DNA from: Chloroflexota bacterium | GTDB taxonomy: Bacteria; Chloroflexota; Limnocylindria; Limnocylindrales; CSP1-4 | Assembly (NCBI GenBank): GCA_003141245.1 | Contig: PLLE01000020.1 | Span: 67,253 to 109,238, forward strand | Length of the DNA stretch: 41,986 bases | Direction of reading: 5' to 3' | Shown: piece after piece, positions 23,585-31,352 of the stretch | Position numbering within the stretch: position 1 is the first letter of the stretch | Layout: each line of letters begins with the position of its first letter | Translations under genes and position numbers: made by a program | Notes under the pieces: model-generated | What the model was told of the DNA's origin: nothing | Seen by the model: the letters and a program-made list of their open reading frames with translations, nothing else | The model's database searches: none

Positions 23585-24313
23585 GTGAATCGTCGTGGTC
23601 TGCGCCCCGTGGCCCTCTTCGCCGCCGCCGCCGTCCTTGCGTTTGCCGGCGCTGCATGCGCCAGCAGCGAACAGCCCACGCCGATCTTCGTCGTGAAGAC
23701 GCCCATCCCGACGCCAAGGATCATCTACGTGACGCCGACGGCGAGTGTGAGCACGACCGGCACGCCCGGCGCCACTTTCACACTGCTGCCGACGCTGGCA
23801 CCGTCAGTCTCGCCTACGCCGGAGGCTTCTGCCTCGTCCATGGCGTCACCGACGGCCACCGTCTCGGCTGGGCCCACGTCGCCCGCCGCGTTCTGCACAG
23901 GCACCCTCGATAACCAGGGCTTCTTCCTCAAGGCGGCCACGGGCGTCAAATTCGGCGTCTACTGCGCCACCAAGCTCGGCAGCGGCTGGGGCCTCGCCAA
24001 GAGCCCACAGACAACCTGGTCCGGCAACAAGAGCGGCGGCACCGTGCTGATCTACTACCAGTACAGGAGCACGGCCACCAGGCTGGACGTGTGCGAAGGA
24101 ACATTCGCCACGACCGACTGCTCGGGGAACACGGGCGTCATTGGCACCGCCAGTTTCGGCGGGCTCTCCGGCGAGCTCGATTCCACGGCCGACGGCTTCG
24201 CCATCCGTGTGGCCCCCGGAACCAGCCAGGCCTACACCCTCGTGGGCCACAATGTCACCCAGTCGGCCCTGGTGAGCATCGGGGCCTCTCTCAAGGTCGT
24301 GCCCAAGACGTGA
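23585..24313 (+). CDS. Putative lipoprotein with Pro/Thr/Ser linker, paralogue 2
   Basis: Predicted lipoprotein of 242 residues, a tandem duplicate of the preceding gene. The signal peptide NRRGLRPVALFAAAAVLAF is followed by lipobox AGAAC. A Pro/Thr-rich linker of about 75 residues then leads to the same C-terminal domain (FCTGTLDNQGFFLK ... SGELDSTADGFAIRVAPGT). GTG at 23585 is preceded by GGAGGTC, a strong ribosome binding site. A -10-like TAATCT at 23503-23508 suggests its own promoter within the 124-base gap. The shared C-terminal block contains the 'F[AG]xLSG[DE]LDxTxxGFAI' segment. The role is unknown; a surface-anchored binding module on a flexible stalk is the natural guess. Confidence 0.8.
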   Translation: MNRRGLRPVALFAAAAVLAFAGAACASSEQPTPIFVVKTPIPTPRIIYVTPTASVSTTGTPGATFTLLPTLAPSVSPTPEASASSMASPTATVSAGPTSPAAFCTGTLDNQGFFLKAATGVKFGVYCATKLGSGWGLAKSPQTTWSGNKSGGTVLIYYQYRSTATRLDVCEGTFATTDCSGNTGVIGTASFGGLSGELDSTADGFAIRVAPGTSQAYTLVGHNVTQSALVSIGASLKVVPKT

Positions 24314-24363
24314 GCCCCGGGGACGATCGGCGGCCAGCCGGTCGGACCTGCGTCTGAACCACT

Positions 24364-24394
24364 CCGAACGGCCGCTCGACGAACGGCGGTTCGG
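24364..24394. terminator. Hairpin between convergent genes, likely bidirectional terminator
   Basis: Arms 24364-24374 and 24384-24394 pair over 11 positions with one mismatch (outer stem CCGAAC/GTTCGG) around a 9-base loop. It lies in the 92-base gap between the converging lipoprotein and AI-2E genes. It ends in a T/G-rich stretch (TCGTTG) but has no long T run. Confidence 0.5.
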
Positions 24395-24405
24395 TCGTTG
24401 CCGCG

Positions 24406-25713
24406 CTACGCGTCCGTTTCGGGCTTCTCTGCGGCCGGCCTTCGCCCTCGCTTGGGCAGGGCCGGCTTGGGCAGGGCCGGCGTGGGCTGGGCCGGCTGCG
24501 GCTCAGGCGCGAGGTCCGGCTCCACTTCCTGATCCTCACCGGCATGCGGCAGGCGCGGCACGCGGATATGCCGACCCTCACGGGCCTCGACCCGGCGAGC
24601 GGCGCGGACGGCCATGGGCACGGCATCGGCGCCCCGGTGGCCGAAATAGTAGAAGAAGAACGAGGCCACGACCGCCGCGATCGGGATGCCGAAGATCGCG
24701 CCGGGGACGCCGGCCAGCTTCGTCCCGATCATGACCGAGCCGAGGACGACCACCGGGTGGAGACCCACCGCTTCGGCCATGAGACGCGGCTGGATGATGT
24801 TCATCAGCACGAACCAGCCGATGATCATGATCACCATTGCCGGCAGCACTGCATCGGGCTGGAAGAAGACGGCCACGAGGACCGGCGGCAGCCAGGAGAT
24901 GAAGGGTCCGAAGAACGGGATTGCCTGGAGGATGCCCGACGAGGCGGCCGTGACCGGCATGTACGGCAGTCCCAGAAGCAGGCTGGCGGCCATCGAGACC
25001 GCGCCGTAGATCAAGCCCGAGAGTGCCTGCCCGCGCAGGAAGCCACCGAAGGATCGGGCCACGCTGTGCTCGAGCAGCTGGGCCTCATCGGTGTACGAGG
25101 GTGGGACGAGACGGAAGAGGAAGCTGACGATCCGGTCTCGGTCGACGGACATGTACAGCGACAGGAAGAAGACGAAGAGCAGGTTGCCGAATATGCCCAG
25201 GCTGGCGACGGCGACGTCGCCAAGCGGCTTGGCCAGTTCGCCCGCGCCGTTCTTGAGATTGGCCAGCAGCTGGTTGACCTGGTCGTGAAGGATGATCTGG
25301 CCGGCGCCAACGGAGATCAGGCGATCCTGCCACGGCTGGAGGATCTCACGCAGCCGCTGGTCGGACGGCCATTGGTTGACGAGGTTGGTGATCGACGTAT
25401 AGAGCTGTTGGGCCACCAGCAGGATGGCCGCGACCAGGAGGCCGATCAGCAGGGAGTAGACCAGGATGACCGCCAGCGCCCGCGGCAGACGCGGGAACAG
25501 GTGGACCAGGGCGCTGGCGAGTGGGCTCAGGATGAAGGCGAGCAACCACGCCAGGAAGAAGATCATGATCACGTCGCCGAAATACATGAGCCACTTGCCC
25601 ACGTAGTCGACGACGATGAAAGTGACCGCGACCGTCCCCAGGATCACCAGGGCGGTCAGCCAGCGGTGTATGCGCGGCGTCATGAAGGCTTCGGTGGAAG
25701 GCTGGTCGATCAT
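24406..25713 (-). CDS. AI-2E family transporter (UPF0118)
   Basis: Polytopic membrane protein of 435 residues with the AI-2E/PerM family profile. Two N-terminal helices (around LVILGTVAVTFIVVDYVG and DVIMIFFLAWLLAFILSPL) come first. A third helix and a roughly 80-residue soluble region (QQLYTSITNLVNQW ...) follow, then the conserved G-x-x-x-G-Q-A-L-S-G-L-I-Y and I-P-F-F-G-P-F-I-S-W. The late N-I-I-Q-P-R-L-M motif is also present. Members export autoinducer-2 or act as sodium/proton antiporters; which applies here is unknown. A Pro/Lys-rich cytoplasmic tail of about 60 residues is added. The ATG at 25713 follows GAGGGG; a GTG at 25734 would add 7 residues. Confidence 0.88.
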   Translation of the reverse strand: MIDQPSTEAFMTPRIHRWLTALVILGTVAVTFIVVDYVGKWLMYFGDVIMIFFLAWLLAFILSPLASALVHLFPRLPRALAVILVYSLLIGLLVAAILLVAQQLYTSITNLVNQWPSDQRLREILQPWQDRLISVGAGQIILHDQVNQLLANLKNGAGELAKPLGDVAVASLGIFGNLLFVFFLSLYMSVDRDRIVSFLFRLVPPSYTDEAQLLEHSVARSFGGFLRGQALSGLIYGAVSMAASLLLGLPYMPVTAASSGILQAIPFFGPFISWLPPVLVAVFFQPDAVLPAMVIMIIGWFVLMNIIQPRLMAEAVGLHPVVVLGSVMIGTKLAGVPGAIFGIPIAAVVASFFFYYFGHRGADAVPMAVRAARRVEAREGRHIRVPRLPHAGEDQEVEPDLAPEPQPAQPTPALPKPALPKRGRRPAAEKPETDA

Positions 25714-25782
25714 CGTCCCCTCGGTCCTCGGCACGGGCTGACGACGAGATGGTACGCCGCTCGGCGCGCCTTGGGCGAGCGG

Positions 25783-26817
25783 CTAGCGGAGGCCCATCCG
25801 CTCGCGGACTTCGGCCATGGTGGCCTCGGCGATGGGGCGGATCCGCTCGGCGCCTTCGTCCAGGATGCCGCGCAGTCGGGCCGGGTCGGCCATCAGCTCC
25901 TTATACGTCTCGCGGGGCCCGGCGTAGTGGGCGATGATTCGCTCGGCCAGCAGCTTCTTGGTGTCGACGCAGCCGGTTCGGGCGGTTCGCTCGCCGTCCC
26001 AGATTCCCTCGTAGTCGTCGCCGAAGAAGCGGTGCAGCTGGCAGACGTTGCACACCTGCGGTCGGCCGAGATCGGATCGAAGGATCCGCTGCGTGTCGGT
26101 CACCATCGACATGATCTGCTTGCGGATCACGTCCGGCTGGGCCAGGACTTCGATCGTGTTGCCGATCGACTTGCTCATCTTCCTGACGCCGTCCGTGCCG
26201 AGCACCACCGGGGCTTCGGTGTAGACGGCCTGCGGCTCCGGGAAGGTCTCGCCGTAGCGGGCGTTGAAGGCGCGCACGATCTCGCGGCTCAGCTCTAGAT
26301 GCGGGGCCTGATCCTTGCCGATGGGCACCAGCGATGCCTTGTAGATGACGATGTCGGCGGCCTGCAGGACGGGGTAGGTGAGCAGGCCGTGGTTGACGTC
26401 CTCGGGTTGGCTCTGGCGCTTCTCCTTGTACGTCGGCGTGCGCTGCAACCAGCCGACCGGCGTGACGGTGTTGAAGAGCCAGCACAGCTCCGTGACCTCG
26501 GGCCGGTCCGACTGGACGAAGACGGTGCAGCGCTTCGGGTCCAGGCCGAGGGCGATGAGAGCGGCCGCCATCTCGAGGGTCTGGCGGCGCAGCACTTCCG
26601 GATCGTGGACGTGCGTCAGGGCGTGGTAGTCCACGATGCAGTAGATCGCCTCGTAGCGATCCTGCAGCGCCACATAGTTGCGGATCGCGCCCAGGTCGTT
26701 GCCCAGGTGGGGCTGGCCGGTGGGCTGGATGCCGCTGAAGATGCGCGGCTTGACGGGCAGGCTCGAGGCGCGAGGGGCGGAAGCGGCTGAAGAATTCGCG
26801 GAGGCGTCGGTCGTCAT
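25783..26817 (-). CDS. trpS: Tryptophanyl-tRNA synthetase
   Basis: Class I aminoacyl-tRNA synthetase of 344 residues charging tRNA-Trp. The HIGH-equivalent TGQPHLGN is at 33-40 and KMSKS at 213-217. Class-typical segments such as NTVTPVGWLQR and GLLTYPVLQAADI are present. A first stretch of about 22 residues is low-complexity. Cys256, Cys259 and Cys283 lie where Thermotoga-type enzymes bind a [4Fe-4S] cluster, but the full four-cysteine set is incomplete. ATG at 26817 has no Shine-Dalgarno and lies exactly 7 nt after a TAGACT box, suggesting a leaderless transcript. It is divergent from the propeller lipoprotein gene. An in-frame extension upstream to 27114 covers the intergenic promoter region and is not accepted. 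Confidence 0.95.
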   Translation of the reverse strand: MTTDASANSSAASAPRASSLPVKPRIFSGIQPTGQPHLGNDLGAIRNYVALQDRYEAIYCIVDYHALTHVHDPEVLRRQTLEMAAALIALGLDPKRCTVFVQSDRPEVTELCWLFNTVTPVGWLQRTPTYKEKRQSQPEDVNHGLLTYPVLQAADIVIYKASLVPIGKDQAPHLELSREIVRAFNARYGETFPEPQAVYTEAPVVLGTDGVRKMSKSIGNTIEVLAQPDVIRKQIMSMVTDTQRILRSDLGRPQVCNVCQLHRFFGDDYEGIWDGERTARTGCVDTKKLLAERIIAHYAGPRETYKELMADPARLRGILDEGAERIRPIAEATMAEVRERMGLR

Positions 26818-26824
26818 GGCGCCA

Positions 26825-26830
26825 AGTCTA
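26825..26830 (-). promoter_or_regulatory. Candidate -10 box giving a leaderless trpS transcript
   Basis: TAGACT read on the minus strand is followed by 7 nt and then the ATG of trpS. No ribosome binding site occurs between them. The spacing equals that in front of lysC, where the box is TAAAAT. Confidence 0.45.
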
Positions 26831-26893
26831 CCGAGACGCGGCTGGTCGGGCCTGCCGGAAGCGTGCGCCTTCGAATCTGTTCGCCGCGGCACT

Positions 26894-26899
26894 ATCATG
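26894..26899 (+). promoter_or_regulatory. Candidate -10 box of the propeller lipoprotein gene
   Basis: TATCAT in the 184-base divergent gap between trpS and the lipoprotein gene. It would give a leader of about 100 nt that ends with the GGAGGG ribosome binding site. No clear -35 is seen. Confidence 0.3.
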
Positions 26900-27001
26900 C
26901 CTTGCGGGTGGTCAGCTGCCGGGCGCCGTTCTTTCGGCCGGGCGGCATGTCGACCGGGTGTCGCCTGAAGCGGTCGCGGTTCCACGTCGGAGGGTGCGGA
27001 G

Positions 27002-28405
27002 ATGATGGGGGATCGACGAACGATCGATCGGCTCAGGTCAGTCTCCCCGAGCCCGTTTGTCCGAGCGGCCGGCGCTCTCCTGTTGGGAGCGGCGATCGCA
27101 GGGTGCGCCGCCACGGGGCCCTCGTCGACCGCGACGCTTCACGACACGGCCGGGCCAACGCCGTCACCGACCCACACTCCCGGGCCGACGGCGATGGAAA
27201 CGGCAACGGTCAGGCCGACCGACACTCCCGGGCCGACCGACACTCCCGGGCCGACCGACACTCCCGGGCCGACCGACACTCCCGCGCCTTCCGCCAGCCC
27301 GCTACCTACGGTGGCGGGTCGAGTGCTTCGGTGGGTCTCAGTGCCAATGCCCGCGGGGCTCGTCGCAGACATGGACTCGCCCTTCCAGAACGCGCTCTTC
27401 GGCTGGAGCCGTGGGTACCTGGCATTCCACGAGAACGTCGACAGCGGCTCCGTCGTCCCGTGGGCTTCCTCCGATGCACGCAACTGGCAGCAGGGCAAGC
27501 CGCTCGACATGACCGGACTCGCCCATGGAGCCTGGGTCGAGGAGATCGTCGAGGGGCCGGCGGGTCTTCTCGCGCTGGGCCGTCCTGGCGGCTGCGTTGA
27601 CGATGGATCCGGCTGCATACCCGCGGCGGCGACCGCTCTCTGGACCTCCACCGATGGCCGGAGCTGGAGTCGAGTCGACCTGCGGAAGGCCTTCGGCGGA
27701 GGGGCGGTCGGTGACGTCTCCGCCGGTCCGAAAGGCTACATGGCGGTCGGAACATCCGGCGACTCTGGAACGGTCCGCTCGGCAGTCTGGCTATCGGCAG
27801 ACGGGCGAGTGTGGCGAGCCGCCTCCCTGTCGTCGGTCACGTTCAACGACGCCTACCTGGCGCGGGCCACGGTTCTTGGCAACGGCTTCCTGGTCGCGGG
27901 TCGGGTCGGCAGCCTTGAGGGCTATGGCGGCGGCTACTTCCCGTCGACGACGCCCGCGATATGGTGGTCGGCAGATGGCTCCGATTGGAGCCGCGAGACA
28001 CTGCCCAACGTCGCGGAGGCCCCTCAGGCGGAGGCCGCGATAGCGACCGTCGGCGGCGGCAAGCTCGTCGCGCACGTGGTCAGCTGGGACTGCGCGTGCC
28101 CGCCCGAGGGCGTCACCCAGGCGTGGACCTCAAGTGACGGGCGTGTATGGAAAGCGGTCGAGACGGCGTTCCCGTCTCCCGCCGTGGTTCTCTCCGACGG
28201 CCGTCAGGCGCTGCAGCTAGTCCCAGCCGACGGAGCGCTCACAGTGGCCACCTCCTCCGACGGGTTCGTGTGGGCCCAAATCGCCGTATCGGGCCCGGGA
28301 CCCGCCGATTTCCTCGATGAGGCATACGGTCCGGCGGGCCTGCTGGTCGAAGGCTCAGACGGGAACGTGTGGCTGGCCGCCATCGACAAGGCCACCGCAG
28401 GGTGA
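27002..28405 (+). CDS. Lipoprotein with six Asp-box-like repeats, predicted beta-propeller
   Basis: Predicted surface lipoprotein of 467 residues with lipobox AIAGC (Cys35). A Thr/Pro linker follows (about 40-105, containing four PTDTPG units), then a domain with six Asp-box-like motifs of form W-x-S-x-D-G-x-x-W. They lie at about 154-162, 214-222, 263-271, 321-329, 375-383 and 416-424, with periods of 41-60 residues, as in BNR/sialidase-type propeller blades. The fifth and first copies vary slightly (WASSDARNW; ATSSDGFVW). Such folds often bind or hydrolyse glycans, but no catalytic sialidase arginine triad was identified, so a binding role is more likely. ATG at 27002 (or 27005) has GGAGGG upstream. 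The gene stands alone. Confidence 0.83.
   Translation: MMGDRRTIDRLRSVSPSPFVRAAGALLLGAAIAGCAATGPSSTATLHDTAGPTPSPTHTPGPTAMETATVRPTDTPGPTDTPGPTDTPGPTDTPAPSASPLPTVAGRVLRWVSVPMPAGLVADMDSPFQNALFGWSRGYLAFHENVDSGSVVPWASSDARNWQQGKPLDMTGLAHGAWVEEIVEGPAGLLALGRPGGCVDDGSGCIPAAATALWTSTDGRSWSRVDLRKAFGGGAVGDVSAGPKGYMAVGTSGDSGTVRSAVWLSADGRVWRAASLSSVTFNDAYLARATVLGNGFLVAGRVGSLEGYGGGYFPSTTPAIWWSADGSDWSRETLPNVAEAPQAEAAIATVGGGKLVAHVVSWDCACPPEGVTQAWTSSDGRVWKAVETAFPSPAVVLSDGRQALQLVPADGALTVATSSDGFVWAQIAVSGPGPADFLDEAYGPAGLLVEGSDGNVWLAAIDKATAG
27213..27284 (+). repeat. Four perfect 18-bp tandem repeats coding PTDTPG
   Basis: Units of GGCCGACCGACACTCCCG at 27213-27230, 27231-27248, 27249-27266 and 27267-27284 are identical at the DNA level. 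They encode the Pro-Thr linker of the propeller lipoprotein. Because the unit is a multiple of three, copy-number change by slippage would lengthen or shorten the stalk without a frameshift. Confidence 0.9.
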
Positions 28406-28568
28406 CGCGACGAACGACCAGCTTCGGCTGACCGCTCGTCACCCTCCGGCACACTCTCCGGCACACCTGACGACGCCTCGGTTACCATTCGCGGACGACC
28501 CACTACCAGTCAGTCGATCGCCGGCTGCGGTGCCATCTCGGCCTCGCTGGCCCCAGTCCAACCCGCCC

Positions 28569-29891
28569 GTGACCACCGAGAAACGACCACTCCGCGTCGC
28601 GATCCTCGGTGTGGGCACCGTCGGCGCGGAGGTTGCCCGAGGCTTCCTTCGTAGCCCCAATCGGCAGATCGGCCCCGCGGGCGGCCGAATGCTGGAGCTG
28701 GTCGCGATCGCGGAGATGAACGTCCAGGGTGCCGTCGATCGCGGCATGCCGCGCGAGATCATCGTCCCCGACGCCGCCTCGGTGGTTCGCCGCGACGACG
28801 TGGATGTCGTCGTGGAGCTGCTCGGCGGCGACGAGCCGTCGCGCACGCTCATCGCCCAAGCTCTCGGGGCGGGCAAGCCCGTAGTCACGGCGAACAAGCA
28901 CGTCCTGGCCCACCACGGCCTGGAGCTCGAGGCGATCGCCCGTGCGAATGGCGCCGCTCTCCGCTACGAAGCCTCGGTCTGCGGCGGCACTCCCGTCCTG
29001 GATTCGATAGCCCGCGACCTGGCCGCGAACCGCATCCGGCGCGTCCGGGGCATCGTCAACGGCAGCACCAACTTCATCCTCACCGAGATGATGCAGGCTC
29101 GTCGAGGCTACGAGGAAGTGCTGGCCGCCGCCCAGGCCCAGGGCTACGTCGAGCGCGATCCCAGCGCGGATGTGGAGGGCCACGACGCCGCGAACAAGCT
29201 CGCGGTGCTGACCCGCCTCTGCTTCGGCGCGTGGCCGCGGATCGAGTCGATCGTGGCCAGCCCGCCCTCCGCGCGTGGCAACGGCAAGCCGGGGATTACC
29301 GGCGTATCTGCCAACGACATCGCCGGCGCGGTGGCGCTGAGCCTGGCGATCCGGCTCGTGGCCACCGTCAGCGCCCCGGGCACCGCGGAGCCGCATTTCG
29401 GGCTGGCAGGTTCCGTGATGACCTCCGCCGTCCCGGTCGGCGCGCCGCTCGGACGCACCGACGGCGTGCTGAACCGCCTCGAAGTCGATGCCGACCCGGT
29501 CGGTCGAGTCTCGTTCGAGGGACCCGGCGCCGGCGGTCCCGCGACCAGCAGCGCCGTCCTCGCCGATCTGTTGGAAGTGGCTCGCACGGGGCTCAGCACC
29601 TGGGCGGACCTGCCGCCCGCCGCCGCTGAGCTGGTGACCCTCGCCGACGACCGCGCCACGATTCGCCGACCGTGGTACGTGTGTCTCCCGGGCGTGATGC
29701 CGGACGAAGTCCCGGGCCGCCTGGCCGAGGAAATCGCCGGTCCGCCGCCGAGCGCCGTGCCGCGCCATCGCAGCCGGAGCTGGGTCGCGATCCAGACCCG
29801 GCCGCTGCCGCTGGCCGAGGTTCGAGAGGCGATCGAGTCGCTCATCGCCCCCGACCGCGACGTTCCCATCTACCCGATCCTGACCTCGTAA
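28569..29891 (+). CDS. hom: Homoserine dehydrogenase
   Basis: Reduces aspartate semialdehyde to homoserine with NAD(P)H. The 440 residues include the Rossmann motif AILGVGTVGAEV near 11-22, the TANKHVLAHHG segment, and the substrate-site signature R-G-I-V-N-G-S-T-N-F-I-L-T-E-M. The catalytic-lysine region EGHDAANKLAVLTR follows. A C-terminal stretch of about 80 residues has only an approximate ACT-like layout, so feedback control by threonine is uncertain. GTG at 28569 is chosen from family alignment; no Shine-Dalgarno is seen, and GTG 28530 is an alternative. A TACCAT -10 candidate lies at 28484-28489. It is followed 12 bases later by thrC. Confidence 0.93.
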   Translation: MTTEKRPLRVAILGVGTVGAEVARGFLRSPNRQIGPAGGRMLELVAIAEMNVQGAVDRGMPREIIVPDAASVVRRDDVDVVVELLGGDEPSRTLIAQALGAGKPVVTANKHVLAHHGLELEAIARANGAALRYEASVCGGTPVLDSIARDLAANRIRRVRGIVNGSTNFILTEMMQARRGYEEVLAAAQAQGYVERDPSADVEGHDAANKLAVLTRLCFGAWPRIESIVASPPSARGNGKPGITGVSANDIAGAVALSLAIRLVATVSAPGTAEPHFGLAGSVMTSAVPVGAPLGRTDGVLNRLEVDADPVGRVSFEGPGAGGPATSSAVLADLLEVARTGLSTWADLPPAAAELVTLADDRATIRRPWYVCLPGVMPDEVPGRLAEEIAGPPPSAVPRHRSRSWVAIQTRPLPLAEVREAIESLIAPDRDVPIYPILTS

Positions 29892-29903
29892 CCGGAGCCC
29901 AAA

Positions 29904-31013
29904 GTGTCCACATCACCCGCCAACGGCCCGATTGTCGCCCGATACCCAGCCCGGCCGCGCCTGGTGGAGCGCTATCGCGAGTTCCTGCCCGTCACCGACG
30001 CCACTCCGATCATCACCCTCGGCGAGGGCAGCACGCCCCTGGTTCGCCTGGACCGAATCGGCAAGCGGATCGGCCTGCCCAACCTGTACGTGAAGTACGA
30101 GGGCACGAACCCGACCGGCTCGTTCAAGGATCGGGGCATGGTCATGGCCATCTCCAAGGCGGTCGAAGAGGGTGCGCGGGCGGTCATCTGCGCTTCCACC
30201 GGGAATACCTCGGCCTCGGCTGCCGCATACGGGGCGGTCGCCGGGCTGGAAGTGATCGTCGTCCTGCCCAAAGGGAAGATCGCACTGGGCAAGCTGATCC
30301 AGGCCATCGTCGCCGGAGCCAAGGTTGTGGCTGTCGAGGGCAACTTCGATGAGGCGTTGCGCGTTGTCCGCGAGATGGCGGAACAGAAGGAGCATCCGGT
30401 CACGCTCGTCAACCACCTCAACCCGTACCGGATCGACGGCCAGACCACGGCCGCCTTCGAGATCTGCGACGACCTCGGCCGCGCCCCGGACATCCTGGCG
30501 ATCCCGGTGGGCAACGCCGGAAACATCACGGCGTATTGGGCGGGCTTCAACCGCTACCTTGCGGCCGGGAGGATCGACACGCGGCCACGTATGTTCGGCT
30601 TCCAGGCGGCGGGCGCGGCGCCGATCGTGCTGGGCCACCCGATCGAGAAGCCCGAGACGATTGCCACGGCCATCCGCATCGGCAATCCCGCGAGTTGGAA
30701 GCGGGCTGAGGCCGCGCGCGACGAGTCCGGTGGACTCATCGAGGCGGTCACGGACGATGAGATCGTGGCGGCGTATCGCGAGCTGGCCGCGAACCAGGGA
30801 ATCTTCTGCGAGCCCGCTGCGGCGGCGAGCGTGGCGGGCGTTTGCAAGCTCGCGGCGGCCCGGCGGATCGATCGCGACGCCACGATCGTGTGCGTGCTGA
30901 CCGGCCACGGCCTAAAGGATCCGGAAATCGCCGAGCGAACCGCTGGCGGTGCCGGCGCGATCATCGAGGCGGCGCCGACGACGGCCGGTGTCATGCACGC
31001 CCTCGGCTGGTAG
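29904..31013 (+). CDS. thrC: Threonine synthase
   Basis: PLP enzyme of 369 residues converting O-phosphohomoserine to threonine. The PLP-lysine motif NPTGSFKDRG has Lys75. The STGNTSAS phosphate-cup sequence, the PVGNAGNITAYW glycine-rich loop and a late FCEPAAAASVAG match the family. It is the shorter, bacterial/archaeal type without an N-terminal extension. GTG at 29904 has GGAG 7 bases upstream. It clearly forms a unit with hom. It needs phosphohomoserine; the only phosphotransferase-like gene nearby is thrH on the opposite strand, downstream. Confidence 0.95.
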   Translation: MSTSPANGPIVARYPARPRLVERYREFLPVTDATPIITLGEGSTPLVRLDRIGKRIGLPNLYVKYEGTNPTGSFKDRGMVMAISKAVEEGARAVICASTGNTSASAAAYGAVAGLEVIVVLPKGKIALGKLIQAIVAGAKVVAVEGNFDEALRVVREMAEQKEHPVTLVNHLNPYRIDGQTTAAFEICDDLGRAPDILAIPVGNAGNITAYWAGFNRYLAAGRIDTRPRMFGFQAAGAAPIVLGHPIEKPETIATAIRIGNPASWKRAEAARDESGGLIEAVTDDEIVAAYRELAANQGIFCEPAAAASVAGVCKLAAARRIDRDATIVCVLTGHGLKDPEIAERTAGGAGAIIEAAPTTAGVMHALGW

Positions 31014-31352
31014 GGGGAACCGCGTCTCGCTCGGGCGACAGGACGCTCGCCCACCGGCGTGGCCACGCGGTGGGGGCCGTCGGCCTCTCCTCAATAACGC
31101 CCGGGGCGATGCAAAGTGGAGTCAAAGACCTCCGTCCGGCCGAAATGGCTGGCAGAGTACGGATTCCACGAGCGAGCGACGCTCAGCCCGGACTCGCCAG
31201 AGTCCGAGAAAGGGCCGCGCAGAGCGTGGTCGCCACTTAGCATCGCCCGGGGCGATATTGAGTGGTAACGGACGCGGGTAGCGCGTTTTGCATAGCCCGG
31301 GGCGATATTGAGCGGTAGCGGACGCTGGTGGCGTCTGGAACTCAGCTCGCCT
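31014..31352. other. 339-base gene-free gap between convergent thrC and thrH
   Basis: No coding sequence is supported. A hairpin GGGCGA/TCGCCC (31033-31038 with 31047-31052) close after thrC may terminate it. The gap also holds three copies of a palindromic core at 31096-31306 and a small hairpin GACGC/GCGTC at 31321-31335 near the end of thrH. GC content falls relative to the flanking thrC gene in the thrH-proximal half. Confidence 0.5.
31096..31333 (+). repeat. Three copies of a palindromic intergenic repeat (core GCCCGGGGCGAT)
   Basis: Cores are at 31096-31110, 31242-31256 and 31292-31306. Copy 2 is a perfect 7-bp inverted repeat, ATCGCCC-G-GGGCGAT; copies 1 and 3 each break one pair. Copies 2 and 3 extend as a direct repeat, 31240-31283 against 31290-31333, identical at 39 of 44 positions with a 50-bp period. 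Copy 1 shares only the core and an AGTGG further on. They may be REP-like elements, terminators or mobile-element ends. Confidence 0.75.

Noticed and set aside
26040-26060. [4Fe-4S]-binding TrpRS
   Set aside because: Only two of the four cluster-ligand positions I recall from Thermotoga TrpRS seem to be cysteine, plus one extra Cys, so a cluster is not claimed.
31096-31333. Possible CRISPR array
   Set aside because: Only three cores, unevenly spaced (146 and 50 bp), with no unique spacers of constant length and no cas genes.
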